NCBI RefSeq assembly: GCF_000255705.1
Contig: NZ_JH636449.1
Span: 19,188-83,187 of the forward strand
DNA length: 64,000 bases
From: Zavarzinella formosa DSM 19928
Lineage (GTDB): Bacteria; Planctomycetota; Planctomycetia; Gemmatales; Gemmataceae
Direction of reading: 5' to 3'
The position numbers were made by a program, and so were the translations under genes. A model generated the notes under the pieces. It was not told where the DNA came from and did not search any database. It saw nothing but the letters and a program-made list of their open reading frames with translations. Positions 1 to 7,944 of the stretch are shown here, one piece after another. How positions within the stretch are numbered: position 1 is the stretch's first letter; each line of letters begins with the position of its first letter.

Positions 1-88
1 GTTGGGCGGCTGGCTTGGCGGCGACGGGCTGGCCGGAACCCGGTTGGGGGGCGGGCTTTTTCGGTTCGTTTGGTGTCGGATTGGACAT
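1..88 (-). CDS. N-terminal fragment of an unidentified protein (cut by window edge)
   Basis: A start codon on the minus strand at 88 opens a frame that runs off the left edge with 29 codons visible. The peptide is rich in Pro, Ala, Gly and Lys and looks disordered, so no family can be named. It follows the pilT-like gene by 62 bases in the same direction, so it is probably the next gene of the PilB-PilT cluster. A pilus or secretion component is a reasonable guess from position only. No clear Shine-Dalgarno precedes the start. Confidence 0.5.
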   Translation of the reverse strand, partial: MSNPTPNEPKKPAPQPGSGQPVAAKPAAQ

Positions 89-150
89 ATCGGAAAATTC
101 CAGCCGTTGGAAGTTCGCGGATCAGGGGTTCCGGACGAATTTACACGAGG

Positions 151-1314
151 TCAGCGTCTCTTGCGCGGCGGCGGTTCATCGTCGTCGTCATCATCGTCTT
201 CGTCGTCATCCTCATCGTCTTCGTAATCATCATCGGACATCTGGCCGCGTTCGGCGGCGGCAATCTTGGCGGCGAGATCCTGCGGTTTCTTGGCCTTCAG
301 CAGACATTCTTCCTTCTCAACGAGGCCGTTCTTCCAGTGGTTGAACAGCGTGTCGTCGAGCAGGAACATCCCGTGTTTTCGCCCGGTTTGGATGGCCGAG
401 TCGATCCGATACACCTTGTTTTCACGGATCAGGTTGGAGATGGCGTCCGTCACGACCATCATTTCATAAGCCGCGATCACACCCTCGGGCTTCTTGGGAA
501 GCAGCGTCTGGGACAACACCCCGATGAGGGCGGTCGAAAGTTGCGTGCGGACCTGATCCTGTTGGTCCTTCGGAAACACGTCGATGATCCGGTTCACCGT
601 GGAGGCCGCTCCAGAGGTATGGAGCGTGCCGAACACGATGTGCCCCGTTTCGGCCGCTTCGATGGCGGCGTGGATCGTTTCCAAGTCCCGCATTTCACCG
701 ACGAGGATGATGTCCGGGTCCATCCGCAACGCCCGGCGAATCCCTTCTTTGAAGTCCGGCACATCCAGCCCGATTTCCCGCTGATTCACCGTGCATTTCT
801 TGTGTTTGTGGAAATACTCGATCGGGTCTTCCAGCGTGATGATGTGCCGGTCGTAGTTATCGTTGAGGAAGTTCAACATGCTCGCGAGGCTGGTCGTCTT
901 GCCGGACCCCGTCGGGCCGGTCACCAGAATCATGCCACGAGGCCGGACAATCAGGGAGCGGATGGCCTCGGGCATCCCCACTTGTTCAAAGGTGAGGAAC
1001 TGGCTGGGAATCCGCCGCATCACGATGCCGATGTTGCCGCGTTGCTTGAACACAGCCACGCGGAACCGATATCCGTCCACATACTCGATGGCGAAGTCAG
1101 ATCCCCCCTTTTCCTGAATTTCCTGCTGGCAACGGTCGGGGGTGATTGACTTCATCAACAGGGTGCAGTCATCGTTGTCGAGCGACTTGGTTTCCAGTCG
1201 CTTCATGCGGCCTTGGTGACGGACGACGGGGGGTTGCCCCACGGTGATGTGGAGGTCGCTCGCCTTGAGCTGGATCACGGTGGCCAGTAGCTTTTCGATT
1301 TGAACGGTTGCCAC
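151..1314 (-). CDS. pilT: PilT-type twitching/retraction ATPase with poly-Asp tail
   Basis: Type IV pilus retraction ATPase of the GspE/PilT secretion superfamily: a cytoplasmic hexamer that uses ATP to drive depolymerisation of pilin. Of 387 residues, the first ~110 form the PAS-like N-domain (ASDLHITVG near 18-26), Walker A is GPTGSGKTT near 133-141, and the Asp box (TLEDPIE), Walker B (DIILVGEMRD) and His box (FGTLHT) follow in the usual order. The last 27 residues are unusual: an almost pure Asp/Glu run ending in PPPRKRR, encoded by a GAC/GAT-type trinucleotide tract at about 176-234. It lies 117 bases downstream of the PilB-like gene, on the same strand. Retraction ATPases are known to work against PilB, so the pair suggests a functional type IV pilus or a pseudopilus system. 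Family assignment is firm; a role in actual twitching is inferred. Confidence 0.93.
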   Translation of the reverse strand: MATVQIEKLLATVIQLKASDLHITVGQPPVVRHQGRMKRLETKSLDNDDCTLLMKSITPDRCQQEIQEKGGSDFAIEYVDGYRFRVAVFKQRGNIGIVMRRIPSQFLTFEQVGMPEAIRSLIVRPRGMILVTGPTGSGKTTSLASMLNFLNDNYDRHIITLEDPIEYFHKHKKCTVNQREIGLDVPDFKEGIRRALRMDPDIILVGEMRDLETIHAAIEAAETGHIVFGTLHTSGAASTVNRIIDVFPKDQQDQVRTQLSTALIGVLSQTLLPKKPEGVIAAYEMMVVTDAISNLIRENKVYRIDSAIQTGRKHGMFLLDDTLFNHWKNGLVEKEECLLKAKKPQDLAAKIAAAERGQMSDDDYEDDEDDDEDDDDDDDEPPPRKRR

Positions 1315-1359
1315 AATATCCCCCGAAACAATGGGCGTTATATCCCGGACCTGTCAGAC

Positions 1360-1365
1360 ATTATA
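1360..1365 (-). promoter_or_regulatory. possible -10 element for pilT
   Basis: TATAAT on the minus strand, 46 bases upstream of the pilT start and inside the 117-base gap between pilB and pilT. No good -35 hexamer is present 16-18 bases further up, so this is only a candidate secondary promoter. Confidence 0.3.
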
Positions 1366-1431
1366 CATCGGGAAAGGAGTCTCCCGATCGAGGGATTGGA
1401 TCCCCCGACCACGATGCTGTCAGTCAATCCG

Positions 1432-3162
1432 TTATTTCTTGGTCGATTCCAACTCCACAAACTCGGCGTGACAGGTGCTCAGAACTTCATCCAGCGTGGT
1501 AAGGCCCGAAAAGGCCTTGGCCGTGCCGTCTTCCAACAGGGTCCGCATTCCGTTTGCCCGAGCCACCTTGCGGATATCCGGGGAGGGGGCCATGTTGAAG
1601 GTCATTTCCCGGATGGCCGAGTTGAGCTTCATCATCTCAAAGATGCCCTTGCGACCGCGGAATCCCTTCTGGTTGCAGTGATTACAACCCGTGCCCTTCA
1701 TGAACGTCGCCTTGGCCAGCATCTCCTCCGTGTGGGCCACGGAACGGATTTCGGCCGGGTCCGGCTTGTACGGCTTCTTGCATTTGACGCAATTCACGCG
1801 AACAAGACGCTGGGCGAGGATGGCGATGACCGACGAGGCGATAAGGAACGGTTGCACGCCAATGTCACCGAGTCGAGTGATGGCCGAGGGCGCGTCGTTC
1901 GTGTGTAGCGTACTAAACACCAAGTGTCCCGTCAGCGAGGCCTGCACGGCAATTTCGGCGGTTTCCTTGTCCCGGATCTCCCCGACCAGAATGATGTTCG
2001 GGGCTTGCCGGAGCATGGCCCGGATGATGCGGGCGAAATCCAGCCCGATCTTGTGCTTCACCTCGACTTGGTTGATCCCCGGCAGATAGTATTCAACCGG
2101 GTCTTCGGCGGTGATGAGTTTGCGGTCGGGCCGGTTCAGTTCGTTCAACGCGGCATAAAGGGTCGTCGTCTTCCCGGACCCGGTCGGCCCAGTGACGAGG
2201 AAGATGCCGTTGGGCCGCTTGATGATTTGCTGGAATCGGAGGTAGTCCTCCTCGCCGAAGCCCAGGTCGCGGATGCTGACCTGAATGTTGCTCCGGTCCA
2301 GAATCCGCATGACGGTCGATTGCCCGTGGACCGTGGGGAGCATGCTCACCCGCAGGTCAAAGTGACGGCCCTGAATGTTCACCTTGATCCGGCCGTCCTG
2401 CGGACGCCGTTTTTCGGCAATGTCAATCGCCCCCATGATCTTGAGGCGGGAAGTCATGGCCGAGAACAACCGCCGAGGAACGGAATCCCGCTCGGCCAAC
2501 ACGCCGTCGATGCGATATCGCACCCGGACGCGGTCGGCAAACGGTTCGACGTGGATGTCCGAGGCCCGCAGCGCCACCGCTTCCTGAATGAGCAGGTTGC
2601 AGAGTTTCACCACCGGGGCGTCCGAATAATCGTCCTCGGCCGCCTGCTTGGACTGCTCCGTCTGCGTGAAGTCAATGGCCGTGTCCGTGAATTCGACGAG
2701 CATGGAGTCCATCGACTCCGTTTCGCTTTGCCCGTAGTGCCGGTTGATCGCCGCCCGGATTTGTTCGTGGTCAGCGAGAACGGGCTGCACGTCCTTGTTC
2801 AGGATGAACGTGAGTTTTTGGATCACATCGAAGTTGGTGGGGTCCGAGGTGATGAGCTTGAGGGTGTTCCCCTCCAGCGACAACGGCAGCACGATGTTTT
2901 CACGCGCCACCGATTCCGGAACCAATTCGATGATTGCCTTGGGGATTTCCACCTCTTCCAAGTCCACAAACTGAAGATTGTGGAACTCGGCGATGGCTTC
3001 CATGATCTCGGGCAGGGTGACATAGCCCGTCTTGACGAGGGCCTCCTGCATCTTGATCCCGCTGGAGGAAGCCAGTCGTTCGGCCTCCTCGATCTGGTCG
3101 GGGCCCAAGGCTCCCTTTTTGATAAGAATGTCGACGAAATCGCCACGTGTTGCTTTGGCCAT
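1432..3162 (-). CDS. pilB: GspE/PilB-family assembly ATPase
   Basis: Assembly ATPase of type IV pili or type II secretion: powers pilin or pseudopilin polymerisation at the inner membrane. An MshEN/GspE N-domain covers about residues 10-150. It is followed by the ATPase core with Walker A GPTGSGKTTT (near 325), the Asp box TAEDPVEYY, Walker B NIILVGEIRD and His box FSTLHT. A tetracysteine zinc site CVKC...CNHC lies near 459-496, as is usual in PilB/GspE and absent from PilT. The open frame extends 30 codons upstream to 3252, but homology starts at MAKATRGDF, so I place the start at 3162 (576 residues). The zinc site and pairing with pilT favour PilB over a stand-alone GspE. Confidence 0.93.
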   Translation of the reverse strand: MAKATRGDFVDILIKKGALGPDQIEEAERLASSSGIKMQEALVKTGYVTLPEIMEAIAEFHNLQFVDLEEVEIPKAIIELVPESVARENIVLPLSLEGNTLKLITSDPTNFDVIQKLTFILNKDVQPVLADHEQIRAAINRHYGQSETESMDSMLVEFTDTAIDFTQTEQSKQAAEDDYSDAPVVKLCNLLIQEAVALRASDIHVEPFADRVRVRYRIDGVLAERDSVPRRLFSAMTSRLKIMGAIDIAEKRRPQDGRIKVNIQGRHFDLRVSMLPTVHGQSTVMRILDRSNIQVSIRDLGFGEEDYLRFQQIIKRPNGIFLVTGPTGSGKTTTLYAALNELNRPDRKLITAEDPVEYYLPGINQVEVKHKIGLDFARIIRAMLRQAPNIILVGEIRDKETAEIAVQASLTGHLVFSTLHTNDAPSAITRLGDIGVQPFLIASSVIAILAQRLVRVNCVKCKKPYKPDPAEIRSVAHTEEMLAKATFMKGTGCNHCNQKGFRGRKGIFEMMKLNSAIREMTFNMAPSPDIRKVARANGMRTLLEDGTAKAFSGLTTLDEVLSTCHAEFVELESTKK

Positions 3163-3636
3163 GACTTTTACGCTCCGGGTAGCGAACGCACGGGACAACC
3201 GGAACCGGCCGACCCGTCGGAGAAAGGAGAGGAAGGGGGCATGCACAACCAACCGCGACGGAATGACAGACCGACGACGGGCATCATAAGGAATGGGTTT
3301 CCAACAGAACCAAACGACGGGATGGTTGACAATGGTTAAATTACGCTTGTTGACCGATCCAATGCAAGAGTAAAGTTTGTGAAATGTGAGAAGTTCCTGA
3401 AAACAGGTTTAATCGAAAGACCCAAAAGACAAGACCCATAGGAAGGTCAAAGACAATCCGCTGTGATAAATTGCCCCGCCGGATTGGTTGGAATTGGCCC
3501 GCTCGACGGAGCTTTCCATCCATCAAAATCGCCAGAATACCGAAGTTAGTCTGAAACAGGCGAGTTATGTTTGCCGATGTCTGCCAGATTGCAAACTGGA
3601 CTTGAGTCCTCTTTGCTTCAAAGGAAAGATACTCAG
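3163..3636. other. intergenic region between divergent pilB and vapB-like genes
   Basis: About 470 bases separating divergently transcribed genes. No convincing protein gene is seen. On the minus strand TTGCAT and TAATTT are separated by 18 bases near 3336-3365 and could be a promoter for pilB, but the match is weak. The 61-codon minus-strand frame at 3341-3526 has no family resemblance and is probably chance. Confidence 0.4.
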
Positions 3637-3861
3637 ATGAATATTCTTCCTGAAATCAGTATCGACCCGCTTGACGATCCGTTCCTCCGTGAATCCGACA
3701 GTCAGGCCGTTCAAAATTTCGTTGACAAGGGACAGCCAATTGACCCAGCCGTCCGTGCCCGCATTCGTGCCCGCGCCGATCGTGTGAGAGAGAAGTGTTT
3801 CCACCGTCATGGATTCGTCAACATGGCACATCTTCTCCCGCGAACCACCGATGACGAATGA
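3637..3861 (+). CDS. putative VapB-like antitoxin
   Basis: A 74-residue acidic-then-basic protein immediately upstream of a PIN-domain gene and overlapping it by four bases (ATGA). This is the arrangement of type II toxin-antitoxin operons in which the antitoxin comes first. No AbrB, RHH or Phd motif is obvious, so the antitoxin call rests on context. The start at 3637 is preferred over 3571 because AAGGA lies about 10 bases upstream and the peptide MNILPEIS begins a plausible domain. The C-terminal half (RIRARADRVREK) is the likely toxin-binding helix (inference). Confidence 0.6.
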   Translation: MNILPEISIDPLDDPFLRESDSQAVQNFVDKGQPIDPAVRARIRARADRVREKCFHRHGFVNMAHLLPRTTDDE

Positions 3862-4283
3862 AGTACGTTCTCGATTCTTCGGTTGCCGCCAAATGGTATT
3901 TGCCCAATCCGGACACGGTAAAGGCCCTGAAATTTCGCTTCGATTTTCATGCGGGCATCCATGAAGTCTTGGCCCCCGATATCCTGATGACCGAATGTGC
4001 GGGCGTGCTTGTGAAAGCCGAACGAGCGGGTGACATCGATCCGGAGGAATCGGTCCTTTCTCTCAACGATCTTTTGGTTGTCGGCATCACTATTTTTCTT
4101 TCATCCACCTTGATTCGACGGGCAACGGAGATTGCCTTGTCAACCCGTCTCACGGTTTGCGGGGGATTATATGTGGCTCTCGCCGAGCGAGAGCAGTGTC
4201 AGTTGCTATCGGCCGATCAAAAGGCCCTCCGAATCGCTCGCAAGCATTTCCCCTTTGTCGTTCCATTCGCATCCTTCCCCTGA
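3858..4283 (+). CDS. PIN-domain protein, VapC-like toxin with one acidic residue missing
   Basis: PIN-fold RNase of about the normal VapC length (141 residues). The N-terminal motif YVLDSSVAAKW carries the first metal-binding Asp (D6), TECAG carries E46, and SADQKAL carries D120. The third site, normally the Asp of a YDALYVALAE-type helix, reads CGGLYVALAE here, so that Asp is replaced by Gly102. VapC-type enzymes use three or four acidic residues to bind Mg and cleave tRNA or other RNA, so activity may be reduced or lost. It overlaps the upstream antitoxin-like gene by ATGA, implying translational coupling. Family is secure; RNase activity is uncertain because of G102. Confidence 0.85.
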   Translation: MKYVLDSSVAAKWYLPNPDTVKALKFRFDFHAGIHEVLAPDILMTECAGVLVKAERAGDIDPEESVLSLNDLLVVGITIFLSSTLIRRATEIALSTRLTVCGGLYVALAEREQCQLLSADQKALRIARKHFPFVVPFASFP

Positions 4284-4586
4284 TATGGCCCGACGCATTG
4301 ACCCTCCCCACCTGACCGGGCAATTGTCCGGAATCTGACGAAAATGCGGACGTTTGCAAGGCTTAAATTCCGATGTTTTCAAATTGATATTGCCCCAAAC
4401 CGCCCTCCCTGGAATCCGCCAAATCCCCCGCAAAACCGTCATCTCCCGGCCGACCGGCGCGACCCGGTTGCGCCCGACAGGCATGAGAGGTTTTTCCCCG
4501 ATGATGACCGGGCCGGACGACGATGGATGGTGGTATCCGCCGGTCTGTTTTGACTTTGGGGAATGAGGGGTGTCACTGTGAGTTCG
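4284..4586. other. intergenic region without recognisable features
   Basis: About 300 bases between the PIN gene and the next plus-strand gene. I see no gene, repeat or strong hairpin. Short frames on both strands here lack RBS and homology. Confidence 0.4.
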
Positions 4587-4973
4587 ATGACGAAATTTCT
4601 GCTGGGAGCGGTGTTTCTGTTTCCCGGCCTGGCCGCCGCGCAAGGGCCGTTGATCCTTCCGACGCCGCAGTCCAATGTCCTTCCGCCGGCGATGTATGGC
4701 GAGGCCAAACCGGCCAAGTTCCCGTCGTCCAATCGGCCAAACGCCCATTTGGGAGATCCGACGCTCGTTCCGCAAATTATGAGCGAGCCTTATCAGAGCA
4801 TTTACAACCGCCACATCAACGCCCCGCACGGCACCCCGACCCCGATCGGGTGCAGCACGTTTTACACCGAGTTCAAATTCGTCTTTGGAAGTTGCCGTCA
4901 GTTCTTCGGCACCGGCGACTCCACCCCCGGCACGGTGTTCACACCGTACAACCGGGATCCCCGGTTCCCCTGA
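4587..4973 (+). CDS. small secreted protein of unknown function
   Basis: 128 residues starting with a signal peptide (hydrophobic LLGAVFLFPGLAAA followed by a probable cleavage after AAA-Q). The mature part is Pro-rich and has two cysteines (GCSTF and GSCRQ) that could pair outside the cytoplasm. It does not resemble a family I recognise; small planctomycete exported proteins of this kind are common. An upstream ATG at 4563 would add MRGVTVSS; the internal start gives a cleaner signal peptide. It ends 34 bases before the Uma2 gene. Confidence 0.6.
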   Translation: MTKFLLGAVFLFPGLAAAQGPLILPTPQSNVLPPAMYGEAKPAKFPSSNRPNAHLGDPTLVPQIMSEPYQSIYNRHINAPHGTPTPIGCSTFYTEFKFVFGSCRQFFGTGDSTPGTVFTPYNRDPRFP

Positions 4974-5007
4974 GCAAGTCTTTCGGTCGTCTGATAAACT
5001 AATCGTC

Positions 5008-5679
5008 ATGAGCGCCACGCTGCCAACTCTTTCGACAAGTCCGGTCCCGACCACGTCGGCGGCCGGACTTCCGTTTCCGCCAGCCAATGGTTCCAAACCA
5101 GAACTTCCGGCGGCTGGTTTTGGCATCGACCGGTTCAGACGATTCACTGTCGAGCAATACAACCGCATGATCGAAATGGGTGTGCTGGGAGAGAGTGAGC
5201 CGGTTGAATTGCTGGATGGTTATCTGGTTGAGAAAATGTCCCGAAACGATCCTCATGACAGTCGATTAAGCCGGATCACGCGAATGTTGCGGGCGGTTCT
5301 TCCGGCTTCTTGGATGGACCGGGGACAAATGGCCTTGGAATTAGAGGCCAGTGTCCCTGAACCCGATCTTTGCATTGTCCGCTTCGATCCGGATGATTAC
5401 GCCGCTCGCACCCCGCAGGTCGGTGATTTGGGGTTGGTCATCGAAGTAGCCGACTCTTCGCGGCGAATCGACACCACGGTCAAAATTCTGACGTATGCCC
5501 GTGGAAATGTTCCCGAATACTGGGTCGTCAACATCCCCGACCGTCAGTTGGAAGTATTCACCCAACCCTCGCCGACAGGTTATGGAACCCGCCAAGTGTT
5601 CCCGGCGGGAACGCTGGTCCCCGTTATTCTCGACGGCCAGACGGTGGCAAGTCTCGACATGACCGAACTGTTCCGGTGA
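5008..5679 (+). CDS. Uma2-family (DUF820) putative endonuclease
   Basis: 223 residues. The Uma2 domain begins at about residue 45 (RRFTVEQYNRMIEMGVL) and has the family signatures ELLDGYLVEKM, EPDLCIVR and LVIEVADSS...KILTYARGNVPEYWVVN, which match the restriction-endonuclease-like fold with its D/E-x-K core. These genes occur in large families in cyanobacteria and planctomycetes; a nuclease role is predicted from the fold and the substrate is not known. The open frame reaches back to 4885, but that part overlaps the previous gene, so the ATG at 5008 is chosen. The first 45 residues are low-complexity Ser/Thr/Pro. Confidence 0.88.
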   Translation: MSATLPTLSTSPVPTTSAAGLPFPPANGSKPELPAAGFGIDRFRRFTVEQYNRMIEMGVLGESEPVELLDGYLVEKMSRNDPHDSRLSRITRMLRAVLPASWMDRGQMALELEASVPEPDLCIVRFDPDDYAARTPQVGDLGLVIEVADSSRRIDTTVKILTYARGNVPEYWVVNIPDRQLEVFTQPSPTGYGTRQVFPAGTLVPVILDGQTVASLDMTELFR

Positions 5680-5721
5680 TTCGCGGTCGTCTCCGGTGAC
5701 AGTGGCCGATAGCATTCCGGG

Positions 5722-6606
5722 ATGATTAGCCCCGAAACATCATCGGCCTTCCATGCGGAGTTGCCTCGGGAACTGGCGGCGGCCGTCGCCGGTCTCGGCC
5801 AACCCCTCGGGCTTTACCGCACCTCCCCCCACATGAATTTCCGCCGAGCCGGTTGGGGAACGGTCATTCTGCTGGCGGGATTTATCACCAATATCTGGTT
5901 TTGGGTATTTGCCCCGCAACAGCGGATCGTCGTTTTGCTCGCAGTGATCGGCATTCCGCTGGCCGGATTGACTCTCTTGCTGGCCCTGCTTCGGGATCGT
6001 GGAATCTGGGTCATGCGGTATCCGATGGGCCTGCTCCGTTGGCAGCGCGGCGAAGTGATGTCCCTGCCATGGTCGGAAGTCACCGGGATGAGTTTGCATG
6101 GCGTGACCCGTTGCGCAGCCTACTCGGGAACCGCCGACGACCGTGGGACACCGCTCACGGGTTGGATTCCGTTGGATCCGGTGGCCGAGCGAATCCTCGG
6201 GCCGGTGGTGCGGCTTTACCGGGCCGATGGCATGGTGGCCGACTTTCCGGCGGCCCTGACGGAGTTTTCCGCGTTGAGCCGGGAGATTCAAGAGCAGGTT
6301 TTTCGCCAGCACTGGCCGGCGGTGTGTGGCGAATTCGAGGCGGGCAACCGGCTGCGGTTTGGGTTGTTCGTCGCCCGGAACGACGGCTTGTATTTTGCCG
6401 GTTCTCGACTCCGGTGGGGGCTGGCCGAGGATGCGATCATCGCCGGGGGCCAGCTTCAAATCCGGGCGAAGGGCCTGTGGAAACCATGGGCCGACGCCCC
6501 GCTCGACCGCGTGTTGAACCCGCATATCTTGCTGGCGCTGTTCCTCCTGGCCGACGACATCGTCGAACCGTTCCCCAATTCCTCGCGGGAGAATCGAGAT
6601 GTTTGA
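5722..6606 (+). CDS. two-TM membrane protein with PH-like soluble part
   Basis: 294 residues. Two adjacent membrane helices lie at about 46-64 and 69-90, followed by a cytoplasmic-looking region with alternating strands (IWVMRYPMGLLRWQRGEVMSLPWSEVTGM), the pattern of bacterial PH-like domains such as DUF6585. That match is from memory of the pattern only. It overlaps the next gene by eight bases, so the two membrane proteins are probably co-translated. No function can be assigned. Confidence 0.7.
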   Translation: MISPETSSAFHAELPRELAAAVAGLGQPLGLYRTSPHMNFRRAGWGTVILLAGFITNIWFWVFAPQQRIVVLLAVIGIPLAGLTLLLALLRDRGIWVMRYPMGLLRWQRGEVMSLPWSEVTGMSLHGVTRCAAYSGTADDRGTPLTGWIPLDPVAERILGPVVRLYRADGMVADFPAALTEFSALSREIQEQVFRQHWPAVCGEFEAGNRLRFGLFVARNDGLYFAGSRLRWGLAEDAIIAGGQLQIRAKGLWKPWADAPLDRVLNPHILLALFLLADDIVEPFPNSSRENRDV

Positions 6607-7129
6607 GGCCCCGGCCAGTGAAGTGCTGGGGGCAATGATTACCCCGGCTTTCCTGATCTCCGCCTCGGGGACACTGGTGTTGTCCACCGGCAACCGGTTG
6701 GGGCGGATCGTTGATCGCGTTCGCGCGTTGACGGACGTGGCCGAGCAAATGGCGGCCGAACAACCGACTCCTGGCGTTAGCATGGATGAGAAGCGAAACC
6801 TCATCACCACCCAACTCACGCAACTGGCCATTCGCATTCAATTGCTGGCCCGTGTGATCTCGATGCTTTACCTAGCCATCGGTCTGTTGGTGGCGACGAG
6901 CCTCGCCATTGGCTTTGACTCTTTTTTTCGTTGGAAATTCAGTGTCATTCCAATATGTTCGGGACTCGCGGGCGGGTGTATGTTGTTTTACAGCAGCATG
7001 CTTTTGGTGAGAGAAGCTCGGCTCGCCGTTACTTCGACCCTGCACGAGATGAGTTATGTCCGCAGCATCGTGGCCCGTCATGCCCCGCGACCGTTGCGGG
7101 AGGAACGGGTGATCGACGCCCGGCCGTGA
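6599..7129 (+). CDS. DUF2721 membrane protein
   Basis: 176 residues with the DUF2721 layout. An amphipathic N-terminus (AMITPAFLISASGTLVLSTGNRLGRIVDRVRAL) is followed by a soluble segment and two membrane helices at about 90-108 and 115-137. The NRLGRIVDR stretch is the recognisable signature. Function of the family is unknown. It is coupled by overlap to the preceding membrane protein gene. Confidence 0.82.
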   Translation: MFEAPASEVLGAMITPAFLISASGTLVLSTGNRLGRIVDRVRALTDVAEQMAAEQPTPGVSMDEKRNLITTQLTQLAIRIQLLARVISMLYLAIGLLVATSLAIGFDSFFRWKFSVIPICSGLAGGCMLFYSSMLLVREARLAVTSTLHEMSYVRSIVARHAPRPLREERVIDARP

Positions 7130-7241
7130 CCGCATCACATTCAGGCAACTCGCCAAGAAATTGGCCTAAACTCGTATCGAATCGGCCTTTCATCGTAGTG
7201 ATATCCCGCCATCCGCTTGCCCTCTCCAGAGGTTCCCTCCG

Positions 7242-7763
7242 ATGATTCGCGTTCTCTCCGTATTGACACTCCTCGCTTTTGGCTTCGCTGTCACGGCCGC
7301 CGACACCAAGCCAACCGCCGCGTTTAACGGCAAAGATCTCGCCGGTTGGAAGACTAAAGAAGGTGAATCCCTCGACGGCAAGACCGAGGCTTATGCCGGC
7401 CGTTTCAAGGTGATCGACAAGGAACTCGTGCTCGACCCGGCCGTGAAGGGTGACAAATACATCTATACCCAAGCCGAAACCACCGGCGACGTGACCGTCT
7501 CGTTCGAGTTCAAACCGGGCGAGAAGTGCAACAACGACCTGTTCTTGCGGGGAACCAAGTTCGACCTCAAAGAAGGCGGCGAACTCAAAAATTGGAAGAA
7601 AGACGACTGGAACACCTTTGAAATCGCCGTGAAAGGATCAAAGGCCGAGTTTAAATTGAACGGCGAGACCGTAAAGACGATGGCCACCAAAGGGGACAAG
7701 AGCAACTTCGGCTTGCGGGCCGAGTTCGGGGCGATTAAGTATCGCAATATTGTGATGAAATAA
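7242..7763 (+). CDS. secreted DUF1080 (3-keto-disaccharide hydrolase-like) protein
   Basis: 173 residues with an N-terminal signal peptide (MIRVLSVLTLLAFGFAVTAA). The rest is a single DUF1080 domain, a concanavalin-like beta sandwich: it opens with FNGKDLAGWKTKEG, followed by VSFEFKPGEKCNNDLFLRG and the closing strand FGLRAEFGAIKYRNI. DUF1080 proteins are very numerous in planctomycetes and some cleave 3-keto-glycosides; the true substrate here is not known. It may contribute to extracytoplasmic carbohydrate turnover (inference). Confidence 0.88.
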   Translation: MIRVLSVLTLLAFGFAVTAADTKPTAAFNGKDLAGWKTKEGESLDGKTEAYAGRFKVIDKELVLDPAVKGDKYIYTQAETTGDVTVSFEFKPGEKCNNDLFLRGTKFDLKEGGELKNWKKDDWNTFEIAVKGSKAEFKLNGETVKTMATKGDKSNFGLRAEFGAIKYRNIVMK

Positions 7764-7779
7764 AGGGGCTTGCCCGGTT

Positions 7780-7807
7780 CCACGGGTTCGCTTCGCTCCA
7801 CCCGTGG
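7780..7807 (+). terminator. hairpin after the DUF1080 gene
   Basis: CCACGGGT and ACCCGTGG pair with a 12-base loop, extended by a bulged GG/CC, starting 17 bases after the DUF1080 stop. No U-tract follows, so it is a weak terminator candidate or an mRNA 3' end stabiliser. Confidence 0.35.
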
Positions 7808-7944
7808 ACCACCTTCGGAATGCCGCTTGCGTTGTCGCTCGGACGGGCATAAGATAACAACAGATTATCCCACCGGGTTCCCTCTCCTTACCATCAAGCG
7901 GAACCCCATAGGACCTTCTCGCACTGCTGAGAGGTTTGTTCTCC

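Noticed and set aside
3341-3526. 61-codon minus-strand frame upstream of pilB
   Set aside because: No RBS, no recognisable pattern, and AT-rich intergenic composition.
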